A DNA stretch of 64,000 nt from Candidatus Sulfidibacterium hydrothermale (GTDB taxonomy: Bacteria; Bacteroidota; Bacteroidia; Bacteroidales; F082): assembly GCF_020149915.1 (NCBI RefSeq), contig NZ_CP083760.1, positions 682,001-746,000 of the forward strand, in the 5' to 3' direction. The notes under the pieces were generated by a model. It made no database searches. It was not told where the DNA came from and worked only from the letters and a program-made list of their open reading frames with translations. Positions 1 through 9,108 of this stretch are shown here, piece by piece (the first letter of the stretch is position 1; each line of letters opens with the position of its first letter). A program made the position numbers and the translations under genes.

Positions 1-974
1 CCGTCAGTATACAGTTTGCGTTGCAAAATGGCAATGCGGGTTTCCAGATCCGGAACCTGAAGGTCAGCTGCCAGTCCCCATTTAAACCGGGAAAGCAAAC
101 GGGGTTCCATCCCTTTTAGTTCAACCGGTGGTTTGTCGGATGTGAGGACAATTTGTTTGTTGTTTTGGTGTAAGTGGTTGAAAATATGGAAGAAGATGTC
201 TTGTGTTTTTTCTTTTCCGGCCAAAAACTGAATGTCATCAAGAATCAGCACATCAATCATTTGGTAGAAATGAACAAAATCATTCTGGTTGTTGTTCCGA
301 ACGGAGTCGATATATTGATTGATGAATTGCTCTGTTTGAAGATACAGCACAGTTTTATCAGGAAAATTGGCTTTTACCTGTAATCCGATGGCGTGGCCAA
401 GGTGGGTTTTTCCCAGTCCGACCTGACTGTAGATTAACAGCGGATTAAAAGCGGTTTTTCCCGGGTTTTCTGCAACCGCCCATCCGGCCGAACGGGCCAG
501 GCGGTTACAATCTCCTTCTACAAAATTGTCGAACGAGTATGATTCTACCAACTGCGATTCGATTTTTAATTTTTTCAGACCGGGGATGATAAACGGATTG
601 GGAATTTCGCGTGAACGACCTTTGTTCAGGTCAAGTGGCATGTTAATCGGCTTGTTTTTAATGCCTTTGTGGGTTGAAGTGGGGTAGTTAACGGTTACCG
701 GCTTTTGACTCAGGGTTGAGTTGTCCATGATGATACTATACTCCAGTCTGCCTGACGGACCCATTTCGCGCTTGATGGTTTTGCGGAGCAGATTAATGTA
801 ATGGTCTTCCAGCCATTCATAAAAAAACTGACTCGGCACCTGTACCACCAAAATATTATTCTCAATTTTGAGAGGGACGATCGGTTCAAACCAGGTTTTG
901 TAACTTTGGTAAGGAATGTTGTCTTTAATTACCGCAAGACATCTTTCCCACACCTCAACATGTTTTTTTTTCAT
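1..974 (-). CDS. dnaA: Chromosomal replication initiator DnaA, N-terminal part (runs off the window)
   Basis: Translating the minus strand from the ATG at 974 gives an uninterrupted frame to the window edge, about 324 residues. DnaA binds DnaA boxes at the origin and opens DNA with ATP. Domain I is the first ~85 residues (motif KTWFEPI), followed by a linker and the AAA+ domain with Walker A QVGLGKTH and Walker B VLILDDIQF; sensor-1 LTSD and the arginine-finger stretch EPRLLSRF also read through. Domain IV lies outside the window. The residues before the P-loop core read Ser-Gln, where Gly-Gly or Gly-Asn is usual. Two DnaA-box-like 9-mers lie just upstream. Identity is secure; only the C-terminus is missing. 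Confidence 0.95.
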   Translation of the reverse strand, partial: MKKKHVEVWERCLAVIKDNIPYQSYKTWFEPIVPLKIENNILVVQVPSQFFYEWLEDHYINLLRKTIKREMGPSGRLEYSIIMDNSTLSQKPVTVNYPTSTHKGIKNKPINMPLDLNKGRSREIPNPFIIPGLKKLKIESQLVESYSFDNFVEGDCNRLARSAGWAVAENPGKTAFNPLLIYSQVGLGKTHLGHAIGLQVKANFPDKTVLYLQTEQFINQYIDSVRNNNQNDFVHFYQMIDVLILDDIQFLAGKEKTQDIFFHIFNHLHQNNKQIVLTSDKPPVELKGMEPRLLSRFKWGLAADLQVPDLETRIAILQRKLYTD

Positions 975-989
975 TCGTTGGTAAAGTTT

Positions 990-1018
990 TTATCAACAAT
1001 CTATCGTTTTATTAACAA
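990..1018 (+). promoter_or_regulatory. Two DnaA-box-like 9-mers upstream of dnaA
   Basis: TTATCAACA (990-998) and TTATTAACA (1010-1018) resemble the DnaA box TTATCCACA with one and two mismatches. They sit 16-44 bases upstream of the dnaA start codon, where self-regulation by DnaA or part of an origin is plausible. Only two weak copies were seen, so this is not called an origin. Confidence 0.35.
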
Positions 1019-1154
1019 CTTTTGTATAAACCGCTAAAAATCAAGCCGGAATTTTGAACAGTTTTGCTTTGTAATTTTTCAACAAATAAATAACATATCG
1101 GGTTTAAAAAAAAGGGATAACCCTCTTGACTTTTTCCTTTTTTTGTCGTATATG

Positions 1155-1183
1155 GGGAAACAGTTTCCCATTATGGGAAACTG
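1155..1183. repeat. Compound palindrome GGGAAAC/GTTTCCC/GGGAAAC
   Basis: GGGAAAC (1155-1161) and GTTTCCC (1163-1169) form a palindrome around one base. The second unit also pairs with GGGAAAC (1175-1181) as a perfect 10-bp hairpin with loop TTA (1161-1183). It lies between the yigZ stop and the dnaA start. No long T-run follows in either direction, so it may be an operator or a weak terminator. Confidence 0.5.
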
Positions 1184-1194
1184 CTGATAATCTT

Positions 1195-1791
1195 TTACTT
1201 CACTGTTAATCCTGTGACGGTTTTAAATTTTTCAACCAGTTTTTTCTCTTGATTTCTTTCTACCTGTAAAATGAGTTTACAGCGCATGTTAAAATCCTGT
1301 TTTAATACCTTGATATGCTCCTCTTTTACGATGCGCATTACCGGGTTCATTAATGGGTATTCAAATTCCAGTTCGATGGTCCGGGTAATGGTAGAAGTGA
1401 TGATTTTTGCGTTTTGAAGTGCCTCGCGCGTGGCGGTTTTATAGGCACGGATAAGACCGGAAACGCCCAGCTTGGTTCCGCCGAAATAACGAACGACCAC
1501 AACAAGCACATTAAACAATTCTTCTGAAAAAATCTGATTTAAGATGGGTTTTCCTGCCGTTCCGGAAGGTTCTCCGTCATCACTGCTCCGGAAAAACTCA
1601 TTTTCCGGATTGATTCGGAAAGCATAGCAATGATGGCGGGCATCGTGGTATTCTTTTTTTACTGCGGTCAATTGTTGTTTGGCTTCCTGTTCTGTTTCGG
1701 TGTGAAAAGCCAAAGCAATGAATTTGCTTCCTTTTTCCTTGTAAATTCCCTGTGATGTTCCTTTTATGGTTTTGTAATGGTCGGACGACAT
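1195..1791 (-). CDS. YigZ/IMPACT family protein (UPF0029)
   Basis: 198 residues, the usual length for the bacterial YigZ family, relatives of eukaryotic IMPACT. The N-terminal domain carries the family signatures: KGSKFIALAF near residue 20, the DARHHCYAFR block near 50, SSDDGEPSGTAGKPIL near 70-85 and VVVRYFGGTKLGVSGLIRAY near 100-118. The C-terminal ferredoxin-like domain (about 135-198) is DUF1949-like. Function is not established; homologues have been linked to translation or to peptide or nucleic-acid binding. It is transcribed toward dnaA, with the compound palindrome right after its stop. Family assignment is firm and the role is unknown. Confidence 0.88.
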   Translation of the reverse strand: MSSDHYKTIKGTSQGIYKEKGSKFIALAFHTETEQEAKQQLTAVKKEYHDARHHCYAFRINPENEFFRSSDDGEPSGTAGKPILNQIFSEELFNVLVVVVRYFGGTKLGVSGLIRAYKTATREALQNAKIITSTITRTIELEFEYPLMNPVMRIVKEEHIKVLKQDFNMRCKLILQVERNQEKKLVEKFKTVTGLTVK

Positions 1792-1837
1792 TATTTTTGT
1801 TGTTTCGGATTGGGATATTTAGAGATGGTTGTGGAAT

Positions 1838-1868
1838 AAAAAAGCCATTCCGCAGGAATGGCTTTTTT
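1838..1868 (-). terminator. Rho-independent terminator after the DHODH-like gene
   Basis: A perfect 14-bp stem, AAAAAAGCCATTCC (1838-1851), loop GCA and its complement (1855-1868). On the minus strand it lies 17 bases after the DHODH-like stop and ends in six Ts. Confidence 0.85.
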
Positions 1869-1884
1869 ATTGAATATCAATAAA

Positions 1885-2898
1885 CTATAAAACAGGATAT
1901 TGTTTAAATATTTCGGCCGAACGCATCAGGATATCCACATATTGTGCACGCCGGTAGGCAAAGGGATCTTTTACATTTTTCATGGAAAGTTTTCCTCTGA
2001 AATCATCCAGCGTGTCGTATTTCTTTCCGGCCATCCATAGTTCGATATCTTCAATGATCTTTTTGATTTGTTGTGGCCCGTTTTTATAAATGGTGCTGAC
2101 TACCTGAACAGCGTCGGCACCGGCCAGTAACATTTTAACGACATCTTCGCCGGTAAAGATTCCGGTGTTGGCACAAACGTCGCAATGAAGCTGATCATAG
2201 AGCATGCCGGCATAGCGCAGCGGAAGCCGGTTGTCTTGTTCGTTGCTCAGGCTGTACGGAAACTGCATTTTTTCTTCCTGAACATTGATATCGGGTTGGA
2301 AAAGCCGGTTAAACAGAACCAGTCCGTCCACTCCTTTTTTGTCCATTTCTCTAAAAACATACAGCGGGTTGGTGTAAAAAGCGCTGAGCTTTACACTTAC
2401 GGGAATGTTTACGGCTTTTTTTACTCCGGCAATCACATCCAGTTCTTCGCGTAAAATGGCGCGGCCGTCCATATCAAATTCCCGTGGGTTGTTATAAAAG
2501 TTTAATTCTATGGCATCGGCACCGGCTTCTTCCAGCTTTTTGGCCCATTCGTACCAGGTGTCGTCAAAAACAGCGTTTAGGCTGGCAATTAGTGGAATAT
2601 GAAGAGCTTCCCGTGCTTCTTTAAAATGCATGAGAAATTCTTCCGGTCCGGTTTCGTAAATATCTTGAGGAAACAGGGTGGTCATCTCAGCATTCCGGTT
2701 GGCATATTCCTCCATATCTTCCTGCATTTGTAATTGCTCCAGGTTGATTTGTTCTTCGAAAAGCGATTTGTAAACAATGGCGGCGGCCCCGTTTTCTTCC
2801 AGTGCACGGAGCATTTTCATATCCGTAACCAGGTTGCTAGCGCCGATGATTACAGGGTTTTTCAGCTTTAAACCCAGATAATTGGTTGTAAGGTCCAT
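1885..2898 (-). CDS. Dihydroorotate dehydrogenase-like flavoprotein
   Basis: A TIM-barrel FMN oxidoreductase of the dihydroorotate dehydrogenase/PreA superfamily. The start at 2898 gives 337 residues beginning MDLTTNYLGLKLKNPVIIGA, the normal opening of the family; an in-frame ATG at 2931 would add 11 lysine-rich residues and is less likely. Visible motifs: NPVIIGAS, IPLIASLNAV, ADAIELNFYNNP, VSVKLSAFY and, at the C-terminal phosphate-binding region, LLAGADAVQVVSTIY. The pattern PVIIGASNL lacks the standard catalytic context of PyrD class 1, and such proteins coexist with true PyrD in Bacteroidota. The substrate is therefore uncertain. It is a single gene with its own terminator. Confidence 0.85.
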   Translation of the reverse strand: MDLTTNYLGLKLKNPVIIGASNLVTDMKMLRALEENGAAAIVYKSLFEEQINLEQLQMQEDMEEYANRNAEMTTLFPQDIYETGPEEFLMHFKEAREALHIPLIASLNAVFDDTWYEWAKKLEEAGADAIELNFYNNPREFDMDGRAILREELDVIAGVKKAVNIPVSVKLSAFYTNPLYVFREMDKKGVDGLVLFNRLFQPDINVQEEKMQFPYSLSNEQDNRLPLRYAGMLYDQLHCDVCANTGIFTGEDVVKMLLAGADAVQVVSTIYKNGPQQIKKIIEDIELWMAGKKYDTLDDFRGKLSMKNVKDPFAYRRAQYVDILMRSAEIFKQYPVL

Positions 2899-3046
2899 AA
2901 TAAATTTTTTTAATCTTTCTTTTATGGCCATAAAAGTAAATAAAATTGACGTTGGGGCAAAAAGCCGTAATCTATAATCATTTTAAATTGGCGGGTGCTG
3001 AAGGTTACTTCCATTATTTTCAGATAAAAACAATAGATAAATATTG

Positions 3047-3054
3047 TATTTTTG
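3047..3054 (+). promoter_or_regulatory. -7 box of nifJ (TATTTTTG)
   Basis: Matches the Bacteroidota -7 consensus TAnnTTTG. It predicts a leader of about 125 bases before nifJ. No convincing -33 element was assigned. Confidence 0.5.
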
Positions 3055-3186
3055 CGCACAAGTTCAGAAAAGAGTCCTTTGAAAAAGCAACGGCTTAAGA
3101 TTTAGTTTTTTACGTGTTAAAGAGTTACTTTACCGGAGTCTTTTTTGTTAGAAAATAAACTAAATAACTTTTTAAAAATCAGATAA

Positions 3187-6100
3187 ATGAGCGGAAAGAA
3201 AAAATTTATTACCTGTGACGGGAACTACGCTGCTGCCCACGTGGCTTATATGTTTAGCGAAGTAGCAGCTATCTATCCTATCACACCTTCGTCAACCATG
3301 GCCGAGTATGTGGACCAGTGGGCTGCTTTCGGTCAAAAAAATATTTTTGGTGAAACGGTAAAAGTAGTCGAAATGCAATCGGAAGGTGGTGCTTCCGGTG
3401 CAGTGCACGGCTCGCTGCAGTCAGGTGCGCTTACCACTACTTTTACGGCATCGCAGGGGCTACTCCTGATGATTCCGAACATGTACAAAATTTCCGGTGA
3501 ACTTTTGCCGGCTGTATTTCATGTAAGTGCCCGTAGCTTGGCTACACAGGCGCTCTCTATTTTTGGTGATCACAGCGACGTAATGGCTACCCGGAATACC
3601 GGTTTTGCCATGCTGGCTACCGGTAGTGTTCAGGAGATTATGGACCTGGCCGGTATTGCTCATTTTGTTTCGTTGCGTACCCGTATTCCTTTCCTGCATT
3701 TCTTTGACGGTTTCCGTACTTCTCACGAAATTCAGAAAGTGGAATATTTTGAAGTAGAAGACCTGAAACATCTTTTCCCGTGGGAAGACCTGAAGAAATT
3801 CAGAGATAATGCCTTGAATCCGGAACATCCGGTAACCCGCGGAACAGCACAGAATCCCGATATCTTTTTCCAGGCTCGCGAAGCGGCCAACCGTTTTTAT
3901 GCACCGGTTCCCGATCTCGTGGAAGAATATATGCAGGAAATTACCAAGCTGACCGGACGTGAATATCACCCGTTTACTTACTATGGTGCTGAAGATGCTG
4001 AACATATTGTGGTTGCCATGGGTTCGGTTACCGAAACCATTCGCGAAACCATTGATTATCTTATAGCACAGGGCGAAAAAGTCGGATTGGTGACCGTACA
4101 TTTGTATCGTCCGTTCTCAACCGATTACTTGCTGAAAGTTATTCCGAAAACCGTAAAACGGATTGCTGTTCTTGACCGTACCAAAGAGCCCGGTGCCAAC
4201 GGCGAACCGCTTTATCTTGATATTAAAGAAGTTTTCTATGGCCGCGAAAATGCTCCGGTAATTGTAGGTGGTCGTTACGGACTGAGTTCCAAAGATACTA
4301 CGCCGGCCCAGATTGTTTCGGTTTTCAACAACCTGAAACAACCCGAACCCAAAAACCATTTTACAGTGGGTATCGTGGACGATTTGACCTTTACCTCTTT
4401 GCCGTTGCTTCCTGAAATCAGTATCTCCGATGAAGGTACTTTTGAAGCCAAATTTTACGGTCTGGGTGCTGACGGTACGGTAGGGGCCAACAAAAACTCC
4501 ATTAAAATTATTGGGGAATCTACCGACAAATATGCTCAGGCTTATTTTGCCTACGATTCCAAAAAATCGGGTGGAATTACCATTTCGCACCTGCGTTTTG
4601 GAGATAAACCGATTCGTTCGACTTACATGGTCGGAACTCCTGACTTTGTGGCCTGCCACGTACCGGCTTATCTTACCAAATATGATATGTTGAAAGGCCT
4701 GAAAGACGGTGGTACTTTCCTGTTGAACAGTATCTGGGATGAGGAAGAGACCAAACGTCGTTTACCGGATAGTATGAAAAAATATCTGGCTGAACACAAC
4801 ATTAATTTCTACACCATCAATGCAACAAAAATTGCTTCGGAAATTGGTCTTGGAAGTCGTACCAACACCATCATGCAGTCTGCTTTCTTTAAAGTAGCTG
4901 AAGTGATTCCTTACGATCTGGCTGTGGAAAAAATGAAAGAATTCATTTACAAAACCTACGGCCGTAAAGGGGAAGATATTGTGGAAATGAACTACCGGGC
5001 TGTAGATGCCGGTGGCGACGTGACCAAAATTGAAATTCCGAAAGAATGGGCTGATATTGAAGTGAAAGAACAGAAAGCCAATGATGATGATCTGCCGGCC
5101 TTCATCCGTGAAGTAGCTCGTCCGATTGATCACCTGAAAGGCGATGACTTGCCGGTAAGTGCTTTCAAAGGACGCGAAGACGGTACTTTCCCGGCCGGGA
5201 CAGCCGCTTACGAAAAACGTGGAGTCGCAGTAACCGTTCCGGAATGGATTGGCGACAAATGTATCCAGTGTAACCAGTGTGCTTATGTTTGTCCTCACGC
5301 TGCTATTCGTCCCTTCCTGGTGAATGAAGAAGAAGAGAAAAATGCTCCGGAAGGCATGCAGTTCCTCGAAACCAAAGGCAAATTGAAACCGCTGAAATAC
5401 CGTATCCAGGTAAGTGTTCTCGACTGTACCGGTTGCGGCAGTTGTGCCGATGTTTGTCCGTCACCTGAAAAATCACTGATTATGGTGGATACCGAAAGTC
5501 AGATGAAAGAAGTGGAAAACTGGGATTATCTGATTAAGAATGTGACAGACAAAACGGTAGAAGGTCGTGTTGATAAATTTATCAGCGTGAAAAACAGCCA
5601 GTTTGCACAGCCGTTGTTTGAATTCTCCGGGGCTTGCGCCGGTTGTGGTGAAACACCGTACATCAAAGCAGCTACCCAGCTTTATGGTGATCGTATGATG
5701 ATTGCCAATGCGACCGGTTGTTCCTCTATCTACGGCGGTTCAGCTCCTTCTACACCTTATACGGTGAATCCGGAAGGTAAAGGTCCGGCCTGGGCAAATT
5801 CATTGTTTGAAGATAATGCCGAATATGGCTTTGGAATGGCTACCGGAATCCGGAAAATGCGTGACCGTATCGAACGTTTCATGAAAGAAGCTATCGAAGC
5901 CGGTACCACAGCCGAAAGAAAAGAAGCCTTTGAAGCCTGGATTGCTGCCAAAGATAATGGAGAAGAATCCAAAGTGGCCTCTGCCAAAGTAGTGGAAGTA
6001 CTGAAAGGTGCTGATGACGAAGTCGCCAAAAAAATCATGGAACTGGAACAGTATCTGGTGAAAAAATCCATGTGGATTATTGGTGGTGACGGCTGGGCTT

Positions 6101-6732
6101 ACGATATTGGATACGGCGGACTGGATCATGTATTGGCTTCCGGTGAAGATGTCAATATGCTGGTACTGGATACCGAAGTATATTCCAATACCGGTGGACA
6201 GGCTTCTAAAGCCAGCCAGACGGCTGCTGTAGCTAAATTTGCTACGGCCGGTAAAGAAATCCGGAAAAAAGACCTGGGTGCCATTTACATGACTTATGGT
6301 TATGTATATGTTGCTTCTGTAGCAATGGGAGCCAGCCAGAGCCAGTTTTTCAAAGCGCTGAAAGAAGCAGAAGCTTATCCGGGACCATCACTGATCATTG
6401 CTTATTCTCCTTGTATTGCACATGGTTTGCGCAATGGAATGGCCCGTTCGCAGCATGAAGAAAAACTGGCCGTAGAAGCCGGTTACTGGACACTGTACCG
6501 TTACAATCCGCTGCTGGAACTCGAAGGAAAGAATCCGCTGCAGCTTGATTCCAAAGAGCCTGATTTTGAAAAATTGAAAGAATTCCACGAATTGGAAGTG
6601 CGTTTCACCTCGCTGAAAAAAGCTTTCCCCGAGAGAGCCAAAGAACTGCAGGAAATCGCATTGAAAAATGCTCAGTGGCGTTACAATTTTTACAAACGTC
6701 AGGCTGAAATTGATTACTCCAAAAAAGATTAA
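3187..6732 (+). CDS. nifJ: Pyruvate:ferredoxin (flavodoxin) oxidoreductase, single-chain
   Basis: 1181 residues, full length for the fused PFOR. It interconverts pyruvate + CoA and acetyl-CoA + CO2, passing electrons to ferredoxin or flavodoxin in the cytoplasm. N-terminal pyrimidine-binding domain with YPITPSSTMAEYVDQWA and QSEGGASGAVHGSLQSGA (about 30-85), the gamma domain near 420-610, then a two-cluster ferredoxin domain with CIQCNQCAYVCP (about 692) and CTGCGSCADVCP (about 750). The C-terminal TPP domain has GACAGCGETPY (about 816) and GGDGWAYDIGYGGLDH (about 967). All cluster cysteines are visible. It is monocistronic, with a promoter box upstream and a strong terminator downstream. It indicates anaerobic or microaerobic central metabolism. 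Confidence 0.97.
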   Translation: MSGKKKFITCDGNYAAAHVAYMFSEVAAIYPITPSSTMAEYVDQWAAFGQKNIFGETVKVVEMQSEGGASGAVHGSLQSGALTTTFTASQGLLLMIPNMYKISGELLPAVFHVSARSLATQALSIFGDHSDVMATRNTGFAMLATGSVQEIMDLAGIAHFVSLRTRIPFLHFFDGFRTSHEIQKVEYFEVEDLKHLFPWEDLKKFRDNALNPEHPVTRGTAQNPDIFFQAREAANRFYAPVPDLVEEYMQEITKLTGREYHPFTYYGAEDAEHIVVAMGSVTETIRETIDYLIAQGEKVGLVTVHLYRPFSTDYLLKVIPKTVKRIAVLDRTKEPGANGEPLYLDIKEVFYGRENAPVIVGGRYGLSSKDTTPAQIVSVFNNLKQPEPKNHFTVGIVDDLTFTSLPLLPEISISDEGTFEAKFYGLGADGTVGANKNSIKIIGESTDKYAQAYFAYDSKKSGGITISHLRFGDKPIRSTYMVGTPDFVACHVPAYLTKYDMLKGLKDGGTFLLNSIWDEEETKRRLPDSMKKYLAEHNINFYTINATKIASEIGLGSRTNTIMQSAFFKVAEVIPYDLAVEKMKEFIYKTYGRKGEDIVEMNYRAVDAGGDVTKIEIPKEWADIEVKEQKANDDDLPAFIREVARPIDHLKGDDLPVSAFKGREDGTFPAGTAAYEKRGVAVTVPEWIGDKCIQCNQCAYVCPHAAIRPFLVNEEEEKNAPEGMQFLETKGKLKPLKYRIQVSVLDCTGCGSCADVCPSPEKSLIMVDTESQMKEVENWDYLIKNVTDKTVEGRVDKFISVKNSQFAQPLFEFSGACAGCGETPYIKAATQLYGDRMMIANATGCSSIYGGSAPSTPYTVNPEGKGPAWANSLFEDNAEYGFGMATGIRKMRDRIERFMKEAIEAGTTAERKEAFEAWIAAKDNGEESKVASAKVVEVLKGADDEVAKKIMELEQYLVKKSMWIIGGDGWAYDIGYGGLDHVLASGEDVNMLVLDTEVYSNTGGQASKASQTAAVAKFATAGKEIRKKDLGAIYMTYGYVYVASVAMGASQSQFFKALKEAEAYPGPSLIIAYSPCIAHGLRNGMARSQHEEKLAVEAGYWTLYRYNPLLELEGKNPLQLDSKEPDFEKLKEFHELEVRFTSLKKAFPERAKELQEIALKNAQWRYNFYKRQAEIDYSKKD

Positions 6733-6759
6733 TCAATAGATAGTCATTGAATTTGTTGA

Positions 6760-6796
6760 AAAAAGCCGCAGCCTTGGTTGCGGCTTTTTCTTTTTT
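6760..6796 (+). terminator. Rho-independent terminator of nifJ
   Basis: Stem AAAAAGCCGCA (6760-6770) pairs with TGCGGCTTTTT (6779-6789) over an 8-base loop, followed by C and a T-run. Confidence 0.9.
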
Positions 6797-6819
6797 TGTT
6801 TGACGGGAGAGATATTTTT

Positions 6820-6827
6820 TACATTTG
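6820..6827 (+). promoter_or_regulatory. -7 box of panB (TACATTTG)
   Basis: Exact TAnnTTTG match 15 bases before the panB ATG. TTTG copies at 6795-6798 and 6799-6802 are candidate -33 elements. The leader would be very short. Confidence 0.6.
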
Positions 6828-6842
6828 TAAAAAAATTGTGTT

Positions 6843-7667
6843 ATGGACGGATTATACGGTTCGAAAAGATTTCCGAAAATTACAACCCACGTGCTTCAGG
6901 AGATGAAGTTAAAGGGAGAAAAGATAGCAATGCTTACCGGATACGATTATTCTATGGCGCGTTTACTTGACGAAGCCGGGATTGACGTAATTCTCGTAGG
7001 CGATTCGGCCTCCAATGTGATGGCCGGTCATGTAACTACATTGCCCATTACCCTGGATCAGATGATTTATCATGCTTCGTCGGTGATGCGGGCGGTAAAA
7101 AGGGCTTTGGTTGTGGTCGATTTGCCTTTTGGAACATATCAGGGAAACTCAAAAGAAGCATTGCATTCAGCCATTCGAATCATGAAAGAATCAGGAGCTA
7201 ATGCTGTGAAGCTGGAAGGCGGTTCTGAAGTGGTAGAATCCATCGACCGGATTTTATCCGCCGGAATTCCTGTTTTGGGGCATCTCGGTCTTACTCCGCA
7301 ATCGATAAATAAATTCGGTACTTATGTGGTTCGGGCTAAAGAGGAAGAAGAAGCCGCTAAATTGCTTCGCGATGCCAAACTGCTGGAAGAAGCCGGCTGT
7401 TTTGGAATTGTACTGGAAAAAATTCCGGCTGATCTGGCAGCCAAGGTGACGAAAATGGTTAAAATCCCTACCATTGGTATTGGTGCCGGACATGAAGTAG
7501 ACGGCCAGGTATTGGTTTTACATGATATGCTGGGGATTAATCAGGAATTTTCACCTCGTTTTTTGCGGCGCTATCACAATCTTCATGATGAAATCATTAA
7601 GGCTTTTCTTGCCTATATTCGTGATGTGAAAGCGGTGGATTTCCCTAACGATAAAGAACAGTATTGA
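6843..7667 (+). CDS. panB: 3-methyl-2-oxobutanoate hydroxymethyltransferase (ketopantoate hydroxymethyltransferase)
   Basis: 274 residues, standard PanB length. It transfers a hydroxymethyl group from 5,10-methylene-THF to 2-oxoisovalerate, the first committed step toward pantothenate and CoA. Visible motifs: [38 protein letters not shown] with the Mg-binding Asp, [11 protein letters not shown] with the second Asp, [26 protein letters not shown] (catalytic Glu) and [20 protein letters not shown]. It begins with [16 protein letters not shown], a little longer than in E. coli. The pseudouridine synthase gene follows after 15 bases, so the two are probably cotranscribed. No panC or panD is nearby. 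Confidence 0.96.
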   Translation: MDGLYGSKRFPKITTHVLQEMKLKGEKIAMLTGYDYSMARLLDEAGIDVILVGDSASNVMAGHVTTLPITLDQMIYHASSVMRAVKRALVVVDLPFGTYQGNSKEALHSAIRIMKESGANAVKLEGGSEVVESIDRILSAGIPVLGHLGLTPQSINKFGTYVVRAKEEEEAAKLLRDAKLLEEAGCFGIVLEKIPADLAAKVTKMVKIPTIGIGAGHEVDGQVLVLHDMLGINQEFSPRFLRRYHNLHDEIIKAFLAYIRDVKAVDFPNDKEQY

Positions 7668-7682
7668 TTTGTTATCCCGTTT

Positions 7683-8393
7683 ATGACTCCCGGAATCCCT
7701 TTAAGTAAACGCATTTTATACGAAGACAATCATCTGATTGTGGTCAACAAGCTTCCATCAGAAATTGTTCAGGGCGATAAAACCGGGGATGAACCGCTAA
7801 GTGAAGCGTTAAAAAGTTACCTGAAAAAAAAGTACCATAAACCGGGAAATGTTTTCCTCGGCGTAATTCACCGCCTGGACCGGCCGGTAAGTGGCGTGGT
7901 GGTTTTTGCCAAAACCGGAAAAGCCCTCAGCCGTATGAATGAATTGGTAAAACAACGGCAGTTTAAAAAAACCTATTGGGCGGTGGTGAAAAATATGCCA
8001 CCGGAGACAGAAGGAGAACTCCGCCATTTTTTGTGGCGGGATACGGTGAAAAATAAATCTTTTGTAGGCTTACATCCAAAAGCCGGTAGCAAAGAAGCTG
8101 TTTTAAGCTATCGTATCCTGGCTTCCGGTGAGCGTTATCATTTGCTGGAAATTGATTTGCATACCGGCAGGCATCATCAGATCAGGGCCCAGCTTGCTGC
8201 GGTGGGTTGTCCGATCAAAGGCGATTTAAAATATGGTTTTCCCCGTAGTAATCCGGATGCTTCCATTGGCTTGCATGCCCGGAAGGTTTCCTTTGTTCAT
8301 CCGGTAAAAAAAGAACCGGTTACTTTTTTAGCGCCACCGCCCAACGATACGTTATGGAATTATTTTTTGAAAAAAGTAACGGAAAAAACATAA
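7683..8393 (+). CDS. RluA-family RNA pseudouridine synthase
   Basis: 236 residues. It isomerises uridine to pseudouridine in rRNA or tRNA. The catalytic motif HRLDRPVSGVVVFAKT has Asp66; upstream LYEDNHLIVVNKLP and downstream LLEIDLHTGRHHQIRAQLA and GLHARKVSFVHPV are the standard RluA blocks. No S4 domain precedes the catalytic domain, so it resembles the short RluA/TruC-like type rather than RluC/RluD. The exact target site cannot be read from sequence. It sits 15 bases after panB and probably shares its transcript. Confidence 0.92.
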   Translation: MTPGIPLSKRILYEDNHLIVVNKLPSEIVQGDKTGDEPLSEALKSYLKKKYHKPGNVFLGVIHRLDRPVSGVVVFAKTGKALSRMNELVKQRQFKKTYWAVVKNMPPETEGELRHFLWRDTVKNKSFVGLHPKAGSKEAVLSYRILASGERYHLLEIDLHTGRHHQIRAQLAAVGCPIKGDLKYGFPRSNPDASIGLHARKVSFVHPVKKEPVTFLAPPPNDTLWNYFLKKVTEKT

Positions 8394-8449
8394 TAAAACC
8401 TCATTTATTACATTACCTTAGCAGGTAAAAGTCTTAAACTCGGTTAGTT

Positions 8450-9097
8450 TTGAAAACATACGCAAAAAAAAGAAGCTATTCTCCTGCCGAAGAAAGATGG
8501 AATATTTATTCTCATGGTTTGGGATTTCTGTTATCCATTCCGGCAACCATTTTTTTAATCCTGAAAGCTTCGCATGGGGATGCCTGGCAAATAGTCAGTG
8601 TAAGTATTTACGGCGCCAGCATGATGACGCTTTATCTGGCTTCCACACTTTACCATTCGTCTAAGGATCCGGAAAGGCGGCATAAGTTAAATGTTTTTGA
8701 CCATGCTTCCATTTATTTACTGATTGCCGGAACGTATACCCCGTTTTTGTTGGTTACCCTTCGTGGCCCGTGGGGATGGAGCCTGTTTGGTGTTATTTGG
8801 GCTGCAGCCATTGGGGGTGTCATTTTTAAACTGTTTTATACCGGAAAATTTGATGTCGTTTCCACCATTGCTTATGTCGCCATGGGCTCTATTGTCATTG
8901 TGGCCATTAAACCGTTAATGGCGCATCTTCCGTTGCCGGGCCTTTATTGGCTGTTGGCCGGCGGGGTGAGTTATATTATCGGAGCCGTATTATACCTTCA
9001 GTACAAACTACCGTTTCATCACGCCATTTTCCATTTTTTTGTACTGGCCGGCAGTGTCTGTCATTTTATTGCGGTTTACGATTATGTACTGTCCTGA
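8450..9097 (+). CDS. Hemolysin III / YqfA family seven-TM membrane protein
   Basis: 215 residues with about seven hydrophobic segments, a PAQR-like fold also seen in adiponectin receptors. Signatures: EERWNIYSHGLGFLLSIP near the start, STLYHSS with FDHASIYLLIAGTYTPF (about 65-100), and HHAIFHFFVLAGSVCHF at the end. The conserved Ser and His residues could form a metal site. The start is TTG at 8450; no in-frame ATG lies closer to the conserved N-terminus. Despite the name, haemolytic activity is not shown for most members. The next gene is convergent, 11 bases away. Confidence 0.88.
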   Translation: MKTYAKKRSYSPAEERWNIYSHGLGFLLSIPATIFLILKASHGDAWQIVSVSIYGASMMTLYLASTLYHSSKDPERRHKLNVFDHASIYLLIAGTYTPFLLVTLRGPWGWSLFGVIWAAAIGGVIFKLFYTGKFDVVSTIAYVAMGSIVIVAIKPLMAHLPLPGLYWLLAGGVSYIIGAVLYLQYKLPFHHAIFHFFVLAGSVCHFIAVYDYVLS

Positions 9098-9108
9098 AAA
9101 GAAATAAT

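Noticed and set aside
975-1194. Chromosome origin next to dnaA
   Set aside because: Only two imperfect DnaA-box-like sites were seen and no box cluster or clear unwinding element. In this phylum the origin is often elsewhere.
3460-4659. Open frames on the minus strand inside nifJ
   Set aside because: They are antisense shadows of a strongly supported coding sequence and look like none of the known families.
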